Assembly (NCBI GenBank): GCA_027574665.1
Contig: CM050657.1
Span: 29,945,408-30,009,407, forward strand
Direction of reading: 5' to 3'
From: Rhynochetos jubatus
Taxonomy: Eukaryota > Chordata > Aves > Eurypygiformes > Rhynochetidae
DNA length: 64,000 nucleotides
Shown here: in pieces, positions 51,601 to 62,627 of the stretch
Numbering within the stretch: the first letter of the stretch is position 1
How the letters are laid out: each line of letters begins with the position of its first letter
Program-made: the position numbers and the translations under genes
Notes under the pieces: generated by a model
Seen by the model: the letters and a program-made list of their open reading frames with translations, nothing else
Told to the model about the DNA's origin: nothing
The model's database searches: none

Positions 51601-52617
51601 CACCTGCTCTTCTGCTGGTTGACACTAATTCGCCTGTGTTGTCAAACTGTGATTGCTGCTGCTGTTCTACTGTAAGCAGTGACCTCTGCTTCTCAGGAAC
51701 TCATCGAGGCATGCACTGCTCAGTGTGTAGTTGCTTGTATAATCCTCTCTTGAACAAAGAAAACCTCCCACTTGGAACTGCTGCTTAGATGTTAAGATGA
51801 TGAGCAGCTTTTCAGTACCTAAAATGGTTTGCAGGACCATCAGGCAGAGGAAACCCTGTGGTGCAAGGTTGTGTTATGGCTGGGCCAGTGTTGCAGCTTG
51901 TTCCTGTTCTCTTGCTTCCCTATCCTTCCTGTTGCCTTTTGTGCCCTGTGAGTAGCCAGTGCAATTTGTTAAGGGAAAACACTTTTTGTGCTTCGTTGAC
52001 TTTCTGCTGGCTCAGTGAGTTGAATTGGCTGGGTGCAGGCAGCAGAGGCGCATGGTGAGCAGGATGTTCCAGCTTTTGGTAACTGTTTATTTGGAACGTG
52101 TTTTGATGAGATGAGCAGAATTGATGCTGCACTTTGCATCCGCTCGCTTCCACTCCGCTCATGTACTCTAGTCACTTTCCACCACCAGCTCCAGCACTTC
52201 TTTGACTGATTTCCTTGTGGAAAGGTAGGAGGAGCATAGGGGTAGGCAGGTTTATGTGATGAACTAGCTGCATGGGAGGAAGGAAATGCAGAACCAGGAC
52301 CATCTCTCTTAGCAGTGAATGCTGGCTGCACCTCTGTGTCTCCCCTTTTCTCCAATGATGCTTGAACACACCAGTCAAATCTGAGAGGAGCAAATGCCCA
52401 CAAGATAATATAGTTTCTGCAAGATCTGTGGAAGGTCAGAGGAAAGAGACCTTGGATGCCCTAGCAAGATGGGAAAGGCTGGAGCATGTACTCTTGATGT
52501 TGTTAGCACCCAGAGCATTCATTTGGGAGTGATTACAAGTCACATTTACTAACAGACTTCACTTAGAGCTCACAGTCCAGAAACATGGCATGTTGTAATA
52601 TCCCTAGACCTACTTGC
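48626..52617. other. Downstream/intergenic sequence, no gene seen
   Basis: Either a long U2SURP 3'UTR or intergenic DNA. AATAAA hexamers occur at 49867, about 50561 and 51504. Open frames on both strands are short (up to 144 codons at 51969-52403 minus) and resemble nothing I know. Confidence 0.5.
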
Positions 52618-53384
52618 TTTATTTTTATTTTTATTTTTATTTTTATTTTTATTGTTATTGTTATTGTTATTTTTATTTTTATTGTTATTGTTATTTTTAT
52701 TGTTATTTTTATTGTTATTTTTATTGTTATTTTTATTGTTATTTTTATTGTTATTTTTATTGTTATTTTTATTGTTATTTTTATTGTTATTTTTATTGTT
52801 ATTTTTATTGTTATTTTTATTGTTATTTTTATTGTTATTTTTATTGTTATTTTTATTGTTATTTTTATTGTTATTTTTATTGTTATTTTTATTGTTATTT
52901 TTATTGTTATTTTTATTGTTATTTTTATTGTTATTTTTATTGTTATTTTTATTGTTATTTTTATTGTTATTTTTATTGTTATTTTTATTGTTATTTTTAT
53001 TGTTATTTTTATTGTTATTTTTATTGTTATTTTTATTGTTATTTTTATTGTTATTTTTATTGTTATTTTTATTGTTATTTTTATTGTTATTTTTATTGTT
53101 ATTTTTATTGTTATTTTTATTGTTATTTTTATTGTTATTTTTATTGTTATTTTTATTGTTATTTTTATTGTTATTTTTATTGTTATTTTTATTGTTATTT
53201 TTATTGTTATTTTTATTGTTATTTTTATTGTTATTTTTATTGTTATTTTTATTGTTATTTTTATTGTTATTTTTATTGTTATTTTTATTGTTATTTTTAT
53301 TGTTATTTTTATTGTTATTTTTTTTATTTTTTATTTTTTTTATTTTTTATTTTTTTTATTTTTATTTTTATTTTTATTTTTATT
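52618..53384 (+). repeat. T-rich (TTTTTA/TTGTTA) array with 12-bp higher-order unit
   Basis: About 767 bp. The edges are plain TTTTTA hexamers. From about 52690 to 53320 the array alternates ATTTTT and ATTGTT, forming a 12-bp unit. Ten consecutive 60-bp lines (52741-53281 onward) repeat it five times each without a visible error, over 50 copies in all. The right edge degenerates to T6-8A runs. All long open frames across it are artefacts of the repeat. Confidence 0.97.
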
Positions 53385-56300
53385 CTTGTGTGGACTCAAA
53401 AACTTCCTGTAGCTGCTTGCCTTAAACACAGACCATCAGTTTCACTCTTCAAGACCTTGTTAAGAGACTGCCTGCAAGCAAGCGTGGAATCTGTTTCCTG
53501 ATTCTGCTTTTTGGGCTTCTGAGGCTGGACCTAGGTGTGAGACTTCTGTCAGAACTTGTGTGTGATAAATGTGCCTGTAGAAAGGTGAGCATGGAGAAAG
53601 GGTAAGCATAAGGTCTCTCTAACACGCCTCAGAAATCTTTCATGGAAGGACTTAACCTAGCGGAATAGGCTAATTCTGCACAACAGACTGTTCTGGATAG
53701 AAAAGCTGGCATGGGAAGGAGAGGGTGGAATTCATGCATGCAATTTGGGTTTGTGGAAGATGGATCAGGGAATTAGCCTGTGCTCAGGATTCAACTTCTA
53801 AGATCATTACCAGTGACCAAGGTCAGCACTGAGAAGAGTTTTCATGTTTTTAGCTGTTCTAAAAAGGTGCACCTTGGATGTTTCAGGAATGATTTAGCCA
53901 GATGTTCTCACCTGCGAGGTACTGTGGGAGCCAACACTACACTGTTGCAAACAGGGAAGCTCAGTGGAGATGAACCTTCTGAACCTCCTATGGTATAGAG
54001 ATTATTACAGCTGATACTGGTCACTTTCATCATAAAATCTGCATCTATTGGGTTGCTGCTGACTTATTTTTTCCTGACATTTTAGTTTATCTTCCCTGCA
54101 CTATGGGAAAAGAATTCTGCCTTCGGCAAACTCTGGAAAAGAGCCTTGGCTATAAAAGACACAAGATTGGACTGAGTTCTGGTCATTGTGTGAATTGAGG
54201 AGCTGTGGATTCTTGTCCTCTGTTTCTACAGAGTGTAACTATGCTAGATAATTAAAGTTTACAATAAAGCCTGATCTCTAGGCAGTGAAGTTCCATCAGA
54301 GGTACTTACCTTTCACACCTGCCTGTAGGAAGTCTGCACTGTGATATGGAGTAGAGATCTGATGTTACAGATAGAATCCCTTTTTCTCAGATCCTGAAGG
54401 TTTTCAAGAGTCAGTAGTGAATGATCAGTTACTTGCTGAGTTTTCAAGAGATGCAATAGATTAATTTCAAAATATATCCTAGACAGTCATTTATAACATG
54501 TTGCATGTTAGTTATGTGAGAAACACTGAATTCCTGCATTCTCACTCCGTTTTGTCCTATGCTCTGTATTTGAATTTTTAAACAAGGACTGGGGACTCTC
54601 TTCCTTGGGATTTAAATTTGTCCAGTCTGTAGTGAAATGGGGACCAGCTACTTCACTCCATCTGAATGCTTGGATCCAAGGGAACATTGTTGCGCGGCTT
54701 CTGCTGCCTGCTGTCCTCAGGAAGGCAAGAGGCACGTGAGGCCCCCAGCATTCTGCAGTGAAGCAAGTGTGGGGTGACACCCTGTGTGGCACCAGTGCCT
54801 GGGCAATCCCCTGGGACAGGGATGTTAACAGGGGAAGAGGTGGTCTGCCCAGCTGAAGAGATTTAGGGGTTCCTGGGTGCTGCAAACCATGGGGGTGGAG
54901 GGTGAGAAAACATCAGTAACCCAGGTTAATCCATGGAGTTTAGAGATACCCTAATGTGTGTGGCTGAGGTAGCTCTTACCTGTAACCTGCTAAAGGTTCT
55001 GAAAGCTCTTGGAAACAGTACATTGCTCTATGTTGTATGGTACGTGGTTATAAATGCAGAATCTCTTAATTTCCTTTAGAAAGGAAATAAAACAACCCAC
55101 TACAGCTGAGAAAAGATTTCTAATTTTAATAAAAGTCAAATAGAGGCTTAACTACATTGAATGTCCTGAGGACATTGCTTAGATTTCTGGAATTTTTTCA
55201 GCTGCACAAACATGAATTTATAAATATTTATTGAAATTAACTTTATTGAAAATGTCACCTGTGCAACTGGAAGTGAATACAGAGGAGAAGCAGGGAGGGA
55301 GGGGAGGTGAGGGGTGGGTAAGGGAACAGGTTGCTACAGATGGATTGTCCACTTTGCTATCTATTTCTGGTTTATGACTAGCTGGTTTAATTTCGGTCCA
55401 CGCCAGCTGCTTCTGCAGTGCAGCTTCTGCACGCACAGTTCAGAAGGAACATCCGACAGCAAATGAGCACTTCAGAAGGCAAATTGCTGCACCCTTCGCT
55501 TCACTGCAGGGCTGCTGAAGAGTTCAGCATTATTGGAAATAAGTGTATTTGGGGGGAAATCAGCTGCTACTATCGCATGAGACTTTGAATAAGCCGTTGG
55601 AAGTTACGCACAGTATTAAAAGGAAGGGTGCAAAATATAAACATCTCTAATTTAAGAGGCAGCTTTTTTTTCTCACCTGTTTCTAGTGGTGAAGCCAAAA
55701 TATAGTCTTAAACAAATTCATAGATGTCCAAATTTGGGCAGCTACTCAATTTTACGTAACTTTTGTTCACATTTTGCCATCTGTAACTTGCACATTGGTT
55801 TTACAAATCTCACTTTTGAATAGTGTTTGAGGAGTCTGGCATCTGTATTTATCCTGAATAGGTTAGGCTAGAAACGGGAGCTTTTAATCAACACCCACAA
55901 CTTACTATGTGGTAGGCGTACAACAGCGTAAACCTCTGTCTCTCATCCAAAACCAATTTGTTTTAAAAGACAGTCTCTTGCTGAAGTTTGAACTTCTTCA
56001 CCTTGTGCCCACTCCATCCTTGTGAACATGACACAGACAAGTCCTATAGCATAAATACCTGGTCAGGAAGTGTTCCGGTAGAGATCAAACCTTTTGCAGC
56101 CCATCACTTAAATGTGAATCTTGCAGAATCCTGGTTGGGGCAGTAGTGCTTTGGGGGTGGAGTAGGTAATGATTCAACTAGTTAGGGTTTGGATTGTCTG
56201 AATATTACATGTAAAACCCATAAATATAATTGCTAAATATAAAGTATTGAACTGTAACAAAATATTTAAGCATTAAATGTAAAAAGTGAGTGTTTTTTTC

Positions 56301-59284
56301 CTCACAGTTTAAACTGGGGGATTCTAATCACAGTCACTGACCCCTCACTCTCTACATTGCTTGCTGCAGTTTGAGGTAAATGCAGCCTCCTTATTTATAC
56401 CTGAGGGACGACTGGGTTGTGGTGTATAACTACCTGCACAGGGATTGCATTCTTTTCTGCTCTATCAAAGCAAAAAAGGTATAATGTTCAAAAAGTGAAG
56501 CTGGCCTAGAAATAAGTGTTAGATTTTTTTAATTTTATTTTTTAATAGTGAATTTTACTTCCCAAGAAAAGAAAAGTTTTATTGTTCCACATAAGTGATC
56601 TAGTATACTGAAACTAATGAGCCTAAATTAGAGTGGCATGAAGTAAAATAGAGGGTGGAAAATGTACACTGAAGGATCTGAACAATTTGTGAAGGGGTGT
56701 ATCTGTTCAGCTGTGCAATGTTCCTCTTTCACACTGTAGCTCTTACTGCTCAAGCTGTTACTCCTTTGGTCTGGCACATAGGCAAAGCAGTAAGATCGTG
56801 CAGAGCCTGAGCCGCCTGCTGCGATGCCCTCTACCCACTCTGCAAACTAGGTTCAAGACACTAAGCACAAAGCTTTACCCTAGAAACTACTTGGAAAGAT
56901 AAAAGCAGCTCTTTCACTACAGGTGCTGATTTTGTTGGCTACAAAGTCCATGTTAAGCCCATGATTAAAATCAAGTAGACACTTCAGTATTTCACTGACT
57001 TGGGGGTCTCTTTCATGGTTTTTTTTTCTTTAAGACGGGGGCAGTGGAGATAGCTCTGCAAGTGGGCTAAGTTATCAGAGTCCTCTTTGGTGAGGATCTT
57101 GTTCCTGGGCTCGTTGCTACAAAACCCTGCCCTATCGCTTTCTTTTCTATGTTTTTATTGATGATGGTCTGCATGTGTTTTCTCTTGGGTTTTGCGATGA
57201 AGAAGTTCTTCAAAGCCATCTGTCTGATAATGATTTTTGTTTGCACTCGGAAACAGACGATAGATTCACTGGTACAACCTCTGTACACTTTCACAAATGT
57301 CTTTTAAACTTGGGTGTGTGTCAGCTTTTGAGCTGCGTTTTGGGAATTAGAATTGCTGTTACAGCCCATTGCTCTGGCTGCGCATGGCCATGCCTTACCA
57401 AATAGCTGTTGTCTCCCAGCCCGCAGCACAGCCAAGAACTCACCATTACCGCTGCTTGCGTGCCTGCCTGCACACTTACTCTCTAAGATCAGCAAATACT
57501 TTAAATCCCAGAGTGCAGAAGAAAAACTCAATCCCTTTAAGGAGGGATTTAAGTTCTTTCTATACAACGACCATGTGCTGAAAGGGTGTGCCTCAGCTTC
57601 ATCAACAGAGTTGCCGCATGAGTGCTCTGGATTTTTGCTGTCTGTGTTTGTAACACTTTGCATCAGATGTGTACATGATTTAAAAAAAACCCCAAACACA
57701 CAAAAGTTGGTATGGATTTAAAGTTGGCTGCATATGTCTTTTCCATATAAACTTATTAATTGATATAGATTTGCTTAAAGTGATAACTTGACCACCAAGT
57801 CTGAAACTTGTTTAGGGAGTATCGAATATTGCAGCTGCACTGAACCTGATTGATTTCAGTTGGGTTCTGCATGGGTGCTTGAGTCCACCTGTGCAGAATA
57901 AATACATATATAACTCCAGTTTTGAAAAATAATGAATAATAAATTCCATTTTGCAGCGTGTATGTCAAATTAAAGTGCTGCTGGGACCCATGTTTTCCTA
58001 GGTAGAGGTGGAGCAGTGCAATGAAGGCAGTGTTGCTGTCGGTACTCGTACACTCACTGGTTCAGAGAGACATAACCACTGTAAAAGCAGGGAAGGTGCA
58101 GAATCCAATTAACGTTTGGGTTTACTGATTAGTTTTACCATTTCAAATGTTATACTTGCAGTTCATGTTTGCTTATCTTTAAAATGTAGCAAGTAGCAAA
58201 TTGTGTAAGAACTGGAGATGGCTTTGTAGGGTTTTTTTTACAGAATTTCGTACCTGTTTTCAACCAAGTGAAATGGAAAGAAGGGATTAATTTTAACTTC
58301 GTGGTATTTTAATGATTTTTCACTGCTATGAATTGGTTTTGCTCCCTGCAGTCTCTGTCCTTCATTGCGTACAGTACAATATTGGCAGGGGATACTGTTT
58401 TATGAACTACAATGTCTCAGTACTGGTGTTGTTATTCATCATTTAATGTAGCCTAAATTATGCTAATACAGACCATTCCAAAATTAAAAATAAACATTTC
58501 TGTGTAAGCTGAGTGAAGGTCACTTCATCTTTAGTGAACACGTAAAGTTAAATAAATATTCGATCTGTACCTTTATAAAAGAAGTATAAGCAGAAGTTGT
58601 TTGGTATGCGAAGATCTCAAGGATTAGGCTTAAAGAATAAAATACGAGTTTTATGTTGCAGGGTGCTTCAGGGGTGTATTCGTTATATTATTCAGTATAT
58701 ACTATGGTTCAGAAATTACAAGTCAGTTGTTTTAAGCTCATTAGGTTTAAACTTTGCATTTATTTTGCCAACTAAATACAAATTATTTTTTGCAGAACAT
58801 GGCTTTAAAGGCTTCCTCTGTAGCGCGGTTGGTAAAAAAATTGCTTCCCCTTCCCTTCACTGTTTGATGAAATAGGGACTTTTCACAAATATTTAGTGAA
58901 TGCTTTAATTCTGTTAACATGTTACTTCTATATGAAGAGTCACATCAACATTTTAATGCTGCTACCAGCATCACTGGCAGCTTGTGGAATGATTCCCCTG
59001 ACTTGTCTCATGTGGTTTGATTGCTGCATCCCATGCCAGACAGTGGGGTGTGGGTGGCCGTGGTGCCTGGGAGCTGGGGTTTGCTCCCCGCCCCCCTTGT
59101 GCTGCTGCCCTGCCCCGCAAAGCTTTGTGGCTTGGAGGAGCAAGCAGGGAAGAGTGGAGCCCTCCTGCTGTGGATGTTACCCTTCACTTTGGCACTGGGA
59201 GAGGCTCATAAGCTTTTCCATAGAGGTTACTTGACTGTTCATATCCCTGTAGAAAATCTGGGAGTACAGAAATGCTTTTGTTAA
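53385..59284. other. Intergenic sequence between U2SURP and CHST2
   Basis: No recognisable coding exon, RNA gene or repeat family. Open frames are short and lack matching splice signals or known motifs. AATAAA hexamers occur (for example about 54262), but no gene body is attached to them. Confidence 0.5.
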
Positions 59285-59351
59285 GGAGGAGGAGGGAAGT
59301 GAGTGAGCACCTGTGTGGTACTTAGTTGCTGGCTGGGATTAAACCACGACA
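59285..59351 (-). mobile_element. Terminal fragment of an avian endogenous-retrovirus LTR
   Basis: Read on the minus strand this begins TGTCGTGGTTTAAT and continues CCCAGCCAGCAACTAAGTAC, then CACACAGG and CTCACTCACTTCCC. This is the start of an LTR family that I recall as common in birds (TGTCGTGGTTTAACCC...). Only about 65 bp are recognisable. No viral gene is present, and the rest of the LTR is not evident below 59285. Confidence 0.5.
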
Positions 59352-60359
59352 AAGATATTGCTTACACACTGAGCTCTTTCACCTTATTGCGCTGTGTTCT
59401 TCCCATTTTTAAATAAAGTACTACCAGGCAAGACACATGCCGGATGAATCTGTGTTTTATCCACTCAGTGTAAAAGCATGTGCTGTAGAGTCAGATCCAT
59501 GCTATTCGGAAAATAAATGTTCCAGTGAAACCTTTTGTCGGTGTTGTCCATCATGGGGGGATCGGTGCGTGTCTGAGGCAGGCACAGCCCTCTGGCAGCT
59601 CAGCCCTCCTGCCTACCCTGTGGAGGTGGGGTGTATATATCCTGTGAATGGTGGGGAAGGCTAGGAGGATGAGAGAGCTGCTGGGCAAAGCAAGCAGTGG
59701 AAAGGATTACCAAATGTAACTGGTGGTCACCCCTCGGCCTGCTCTCATCTCCCTTGGGGGAAGGGAGGAGCCGCTGCTGCTCCACGGCAGCCTCACTTGA
59801 TGCGGTTTTTGAGCGTGTTCTGGCGATGCGTGCGTCGTCTTTAAAGCATCTGTGCTGGCTTGGGCTGTGCCACTGCCTGCATCACACTTCATACGTGGTT
59901 GTGGCTGTAAAGCACAGGTGTGAAAAGTTCTTCTAGTATGAAGTGGTGACCCACCATGTCACCAGCTGGCTGCCATGCTGGGGCACTGGGAGGGTGAGCT
60001 GTGGCCGTGGGCCTTGCTTGCCCCTAGCAGAAAACTCGCCTTGATGACGAGTTAACTGTATGCTTGGGCTCGCTGCCGGAGAGCAGTGGCACTGGCCATG
60101 CATTGGCTGCAGCGGCACAGGCAACTTCACCAACCTGACAGCATCAGCTCGAGGGGACTGGTGACAAAAGGGAGACCCAGTTTGGTGGGTTTTTGTTGGT
60201 TTTGGACAAATTACTAGAGGACCTTTGAGAAATCAGTTTCTGCAAATGTCAGGTTAATGAGGCCGAGCACTGGAGCTGGGACCTTCTCTGTTTCTGGCAT
60301 TTTATGGGTTCCCCCTTGTTTCTCCGATTTCCTGTTACGGGTGCAGGTTCATTGTCCGA
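59352..60359. other. Upstream flank of CHST2, no gene seen
   Basis: Unique-looking sequence of rising GC content. Short frames only. It may hold distal regulatory elements of CHST2, but I cannot point to one. Confidence 0.45.
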
Positions 60360-60587
60360 GGTGTAAAGGTGACGCCGCCTGCGAGGCCTAATGGACACCC
60401 ACCAGAGCAACGGCGCAGCCTTTAACTGCGACCATCACGCAGCGACGTGTCGGACCCTGCGGGGCCGGATGCCGCAACTGCCTGGCCGTTACCGAGAGGC
60501 GGGAGGGGACCGGACGGGACGAGCGCTGGCTCAGGGACACACCCGGCTCCGCCGGGCCGCACGGGGCACTGCGGAGGACACGGGATG

Positions 60588-60644
60588 GCGGCGGCAGCGA
60601 CCGCGGCGGCAGCGACCGCGGCGGCAGCAACCGCGGCGGCCGCC
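60588..60644 (+). repeat. 15-bp GC-rich minisatellite in CHST2 promoter
   Basis: Unit GCGGCGGCAGCGACC repeated almost four times (60588, 60603, 60618, 60633), with one G-to-A change in the third copy. It abuts the CCAAT box. Translated from the ATG at 60585 it gives an AAAAT repeat. Confidence 0.92.
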
Positions 60645-60676
60645 AATGGGGAGCGGGGGGCGGGGCGCCGCCATTT
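60643..60676 (+). promoter_or_regulatory. CHST2: Core promoter motif cluster: CCAAT, GC box, YY1-like
   Basis: Within 34 bp: CCAAT (60643-60647, NF-Y type, in CCGCCAATGG), GGGGGGCGGGGC (60655-60666, Sp1 type) and GCCGCCATTT (60667-60676, close to the YY1 motif often found just downstream of TATA-less start sites). The order and spacing suggest a start site near 60.67-60.7 kb. This is inference from motifs. Confidence 0.55.
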
Positions 60677-60888
60677 CGGGCCGCCCCTCCGCGGCGGTTC
60701 CGTTCCGTGCGCGGAGGAGGCGCGGAGGCGCCATGAGCGCTGGCGGCGCGGCGCAGCGCAGGAGCCTGGCCGCCCGCCCTCTCCGCCCACCGCCCCTCCT
60801 GCCCACCCCTGCGCTGCGGGCGGGGCGGAGCGGAGTGCAGTGCGGCCGCCCTGAGCTGGACTGCGGCGGTGCCCGCGGTAGCTCGGCG

Positions 60889-60930
60889 ATGGCGGCGCGG
60901 AAGAAGCGCGGGTGGCCGCGCGGCTGCTAA
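60889..60930 (+). other. Upstream ORF in CHST2 leader, 13 codons
   Basis: ATG with G at +4 encodes MAARKKRGWPRGC, then TAA. It ends 174 bases before the CHST2 ATG and shares its frame, so its TAA closes that frame upstream. If transcription starts near 60.68 kb, it lies in the 5'UTR. Translation is not shown. Confidence 0.4.
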
Positions 60931-60983
60931 GTAGGGCAGCGGCCGGGCGGGGGCAGCGGCGGGGCCGTCGCGGCGGCTGCGCC

Positions 60984-61076
60984 ATGCGGACCCGGCGCGG
61001 GGAGCCGGCCGGGAGACGGCGCCGGGGGCGGCGCGCCCTGCTGCCCGCCGCGGGACCCGGGACGCTGGGGCGCTGA
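60984..61076 (+). other. Upstream ORF in CHST2 leader, 30 codons
   Basis: ATG in a good context (gccATGc) encodes an Arg-rich peptide with the block RRALLPAAGPG and ends at TGA 61074-61076, 28 bases before the CHST2 ATG and in a different frame. The RALLP block recalls the N-terminal extension of human CHST2 (PRALLPQWP), so this may be the out-of-frame counterpart of that extension. Confidence 0.45.
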
Positions 61077-61104
61077 GCAACAGTTGGCCCCGCCGCCGCC
61101 CAGC

Positions 61105-62394
61105 ATGAAAGTGTGCCGGCGGAAGGCGCTGGCGCTGTGCCTGGGCTACGCGCTCCTGCTGCTCCTCGCCGCCCTCAACCTCCTGGAGTACAAGTGGCGG
61201 CGGGAGCCGCGGCGCTGCGAGGAGGCCCCCGCCGCTCCCCGCCACCGCCCCCCGGCCCCGCCGCCGCCGGCAGGGAGCCGCGGTCCGGCGGGCGCCCGAC
61301 GGCAGCTGGTCTATGTCTTCACCACCTGGCGCTCGGGATCCTCCTTCTTCGGAGAGCTCTTCAACCAAAACCCCGAGGTCTTCTTCCTCTACGAGCCGGT
61401 GTGGCACGTCTGGCAGAAGCTGTACCCCGGGGACGCCGTCTCGCTGCAGGGGGCGGCCCGCGACATGCTGAGCTCCCTGTATCGGTGCGACCTCTCTGTC
61501 TTCCAGCTCTACAGCACGGCGGGCGCCGGCAAGAACCTCACCACACTGGGCATCTTCGGGGCGGCCACCAATAAGGTCATCTGCTCTTCGCCCCTTTGCC
61601 CGGCCTACCGCAAGGAGGTGGTGGGCATGGTGGATGACCGGGTGTGCAAGAAGTGTCCCCCACAGCGCCTCAGCCGCTTCCAGGAGGAGTGCCACAAGTA
61701 TCACACGCTGGTCATCAAGGGCGTCCGTGTCTTCGACCTGGCCATCCTCGCCCCGCTCATGCGGGACCCGACCCTGGACCTCAAAATCATCCACCTGGTG
61801 CGCGACCCCCGGGCCGTTGCCAGCTCCCGCATCAAGTCCCGGCATGGCCTCATCCGGGAGAGCCTGCAGGTGGTGAGGAGCAGGGACCCCCGCATCCACC
61901 GCATGCCCTACCTTGATGCCAGCCACAAACTGGGTGGAAAGAAGGAAGGGGGTGGTGGCTCAGACTACCATGCCCTGGGTGCCATGGAGGTCATCTGCAG
62001 CAGCATGGCCAAGACCCTGCAGACCGCCCTGCACCCTCCTGACTGGTTGCAGGGCAACTACATGGCCGTTCGCTATGAGGACCTGGTGGTCGAGCCCATC
62101 AAGACCCTGCGGCAGGTGTACAGCTTCGTCAACTTGGCGGTGAGCCCAGAGATGGAGAAGTTTGCCCTTAACATGACCAGCGGCTCCGGCTACTCCTCCA
62201 AGCCCTTTGTGGTGTCGGCCAGGAATGCCACCCAGGCGCTCAGCGCCTGGAGGACTGCGCTCAGCTACCAGCAGATCAAGCAGGTAGAGGAGTACTGCCA
62301 CCAGCCCATGGCCCTGCTGGGCTATGAGAGGGTCGGCAGCCCTGAAGAGGTGAAGGATCTCAGCAGAACGTTGCTCAGGAGGCTGCCGCTGTGA
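61105..62394 (+). CDS. CHST2: Carbohydrate sulfotransferase 2 (GlcNAc-6-O-sulfotransferase 1)
   Basis: A Golgi type II membrane enzyme that transfers sulfate from PAPS to the 6-OH of N-acetylglucosamine in glycans, including L-selectin ligands and keratan-type chains. It is a single uninterrupted exon of 429 codons from ATGAAAGTG. Residues 1-7 are a short basic cytoplasmic tail (MKVCRRK), about 8-27 a membrane anchor (ALALCLGYALLLLLAALNLL), and 28-66 a proline/arginine stem. The 5'-phosphosulfate-binding motif TTWRSGSS is at 73-80, the 3'-phosphate-binding motif LVRDPRAVASSR at 231-242. N-glycosylation sequons: NLT 144, NMT 356, NAT 374. I chose this ATG because the frame upstream has no ATG before the TAA at 60928. 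Human CHST2 is about 530 residues, with an extra N-terminal extension and a longer stem. The catalytic domain is almost identical. Confidence 0.97.
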   Translation: MKVCRRKALALCLGYALLLLLAALNLLEYKWRREPRRCEEAPAAPRHRPPAPPPPAGSRGPAGARRQLVYVFTTWRSGSSFFGELFNQNPEVFFLYEPVWHVWQKLYPGDAVSLQGAARDMLSSLYRCDLSVFQLYSTAGAGKNLTTLGIFGAATNKVICSSPLCPAYRKEVVGMVDDRVCKKCPPQRLSRFQEECHKYHTLVIKGVRVFDLAILAPLMRDPTLDLKIIHLVRDPRAVASSRIKSRHGLIRESLQVVRSRDPRIHRMPYLDASHKLGGKKEGGGGSDYHALGAMEVICSSMAKTLQTALHPPDWLQGNYMAVRYEDLVVEPIKTLRQVYSFVNLAVSPEMEKFALNMTSGSGYSSKPFVVSARNATQALSAWRTALSYQQIKQVEEYCHQPMALLGYERVGSPEEVKDLSRTLLRRLPL

Positions 62395-62621
62395 CCAGGC
62401 AGTGGGCACCCACTGGCCACCCTCGGGGAGGCTGAGCCCTGTCGGGGAGAGGAGCCGTTCCCACTGGCTTCAGTGAGGGAGGGAGCAGGGAAACAGCAGC
62501 CTGGTTTCCAATTTCCTCCAAAGACTGCTGAAGAGTAACAAACAGTAATGTGATTAATTCTTTCTTTTTTTTAAAACACCCCCCCTCCCCCTTGAATTGG
62601 GTTAGATGCGATTTCAGAAAA

Positions 62622-62627
62622 AATAAA
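62622..62627 (+). promoter_or_regulatory. CHST2: Poly(A) signal AATAAA, proximal, CHST2
   Basis: Hexamer 228 bases after the stop codon; only a weak T-rich element follows within 60 bases (cccctttttcccc). Confidence 0.5.

Larger units (their letters stand above)
60360..61300 (+). promoter_or_regulatory. CHST2: CpG island / CHST2 promoter region
   Basis: An abrupt change from about 45% GC to very GC- and CpG-rich DNA that runs into the CHST2 coding start. There is no TATA box near the motif cluster at 60643-60676. It has the look of a broad, TATA-less vertebrate promoter. The transcription start is not resolved. Confidence 0.8.

Noticed and set aside
51790..51870. Possible box C/D snoRNA starting at the ATGATGA near 51797
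   Set aside because: No CTGA box D or terminal stem at the right distance.
52585..53501. Open frames of up to 295 codons made of FIVI, YFYC or LLLF repeats
   Set aside because: They exist in all three plus-strand frames because the 12-bp repeat contains no stop. They are artefacts of the array.
61084..61104. TTG start seven codons upstream of the CHST2 ATG
   Set aside because: A non-AUG start is unlikely when the ATG at 61105 matches the conserved MKV start of the membrane anchor.
60388..61926. 512-codon open frame antisense to CHST2 and its promoter
   Set aside because: It lies wholly in extremely GC-rich DNA opposite a real coding exon. Its composition (Ala, Arg, Pro, Gly) is what such DNA gives by chance. 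No domain is recognisable.
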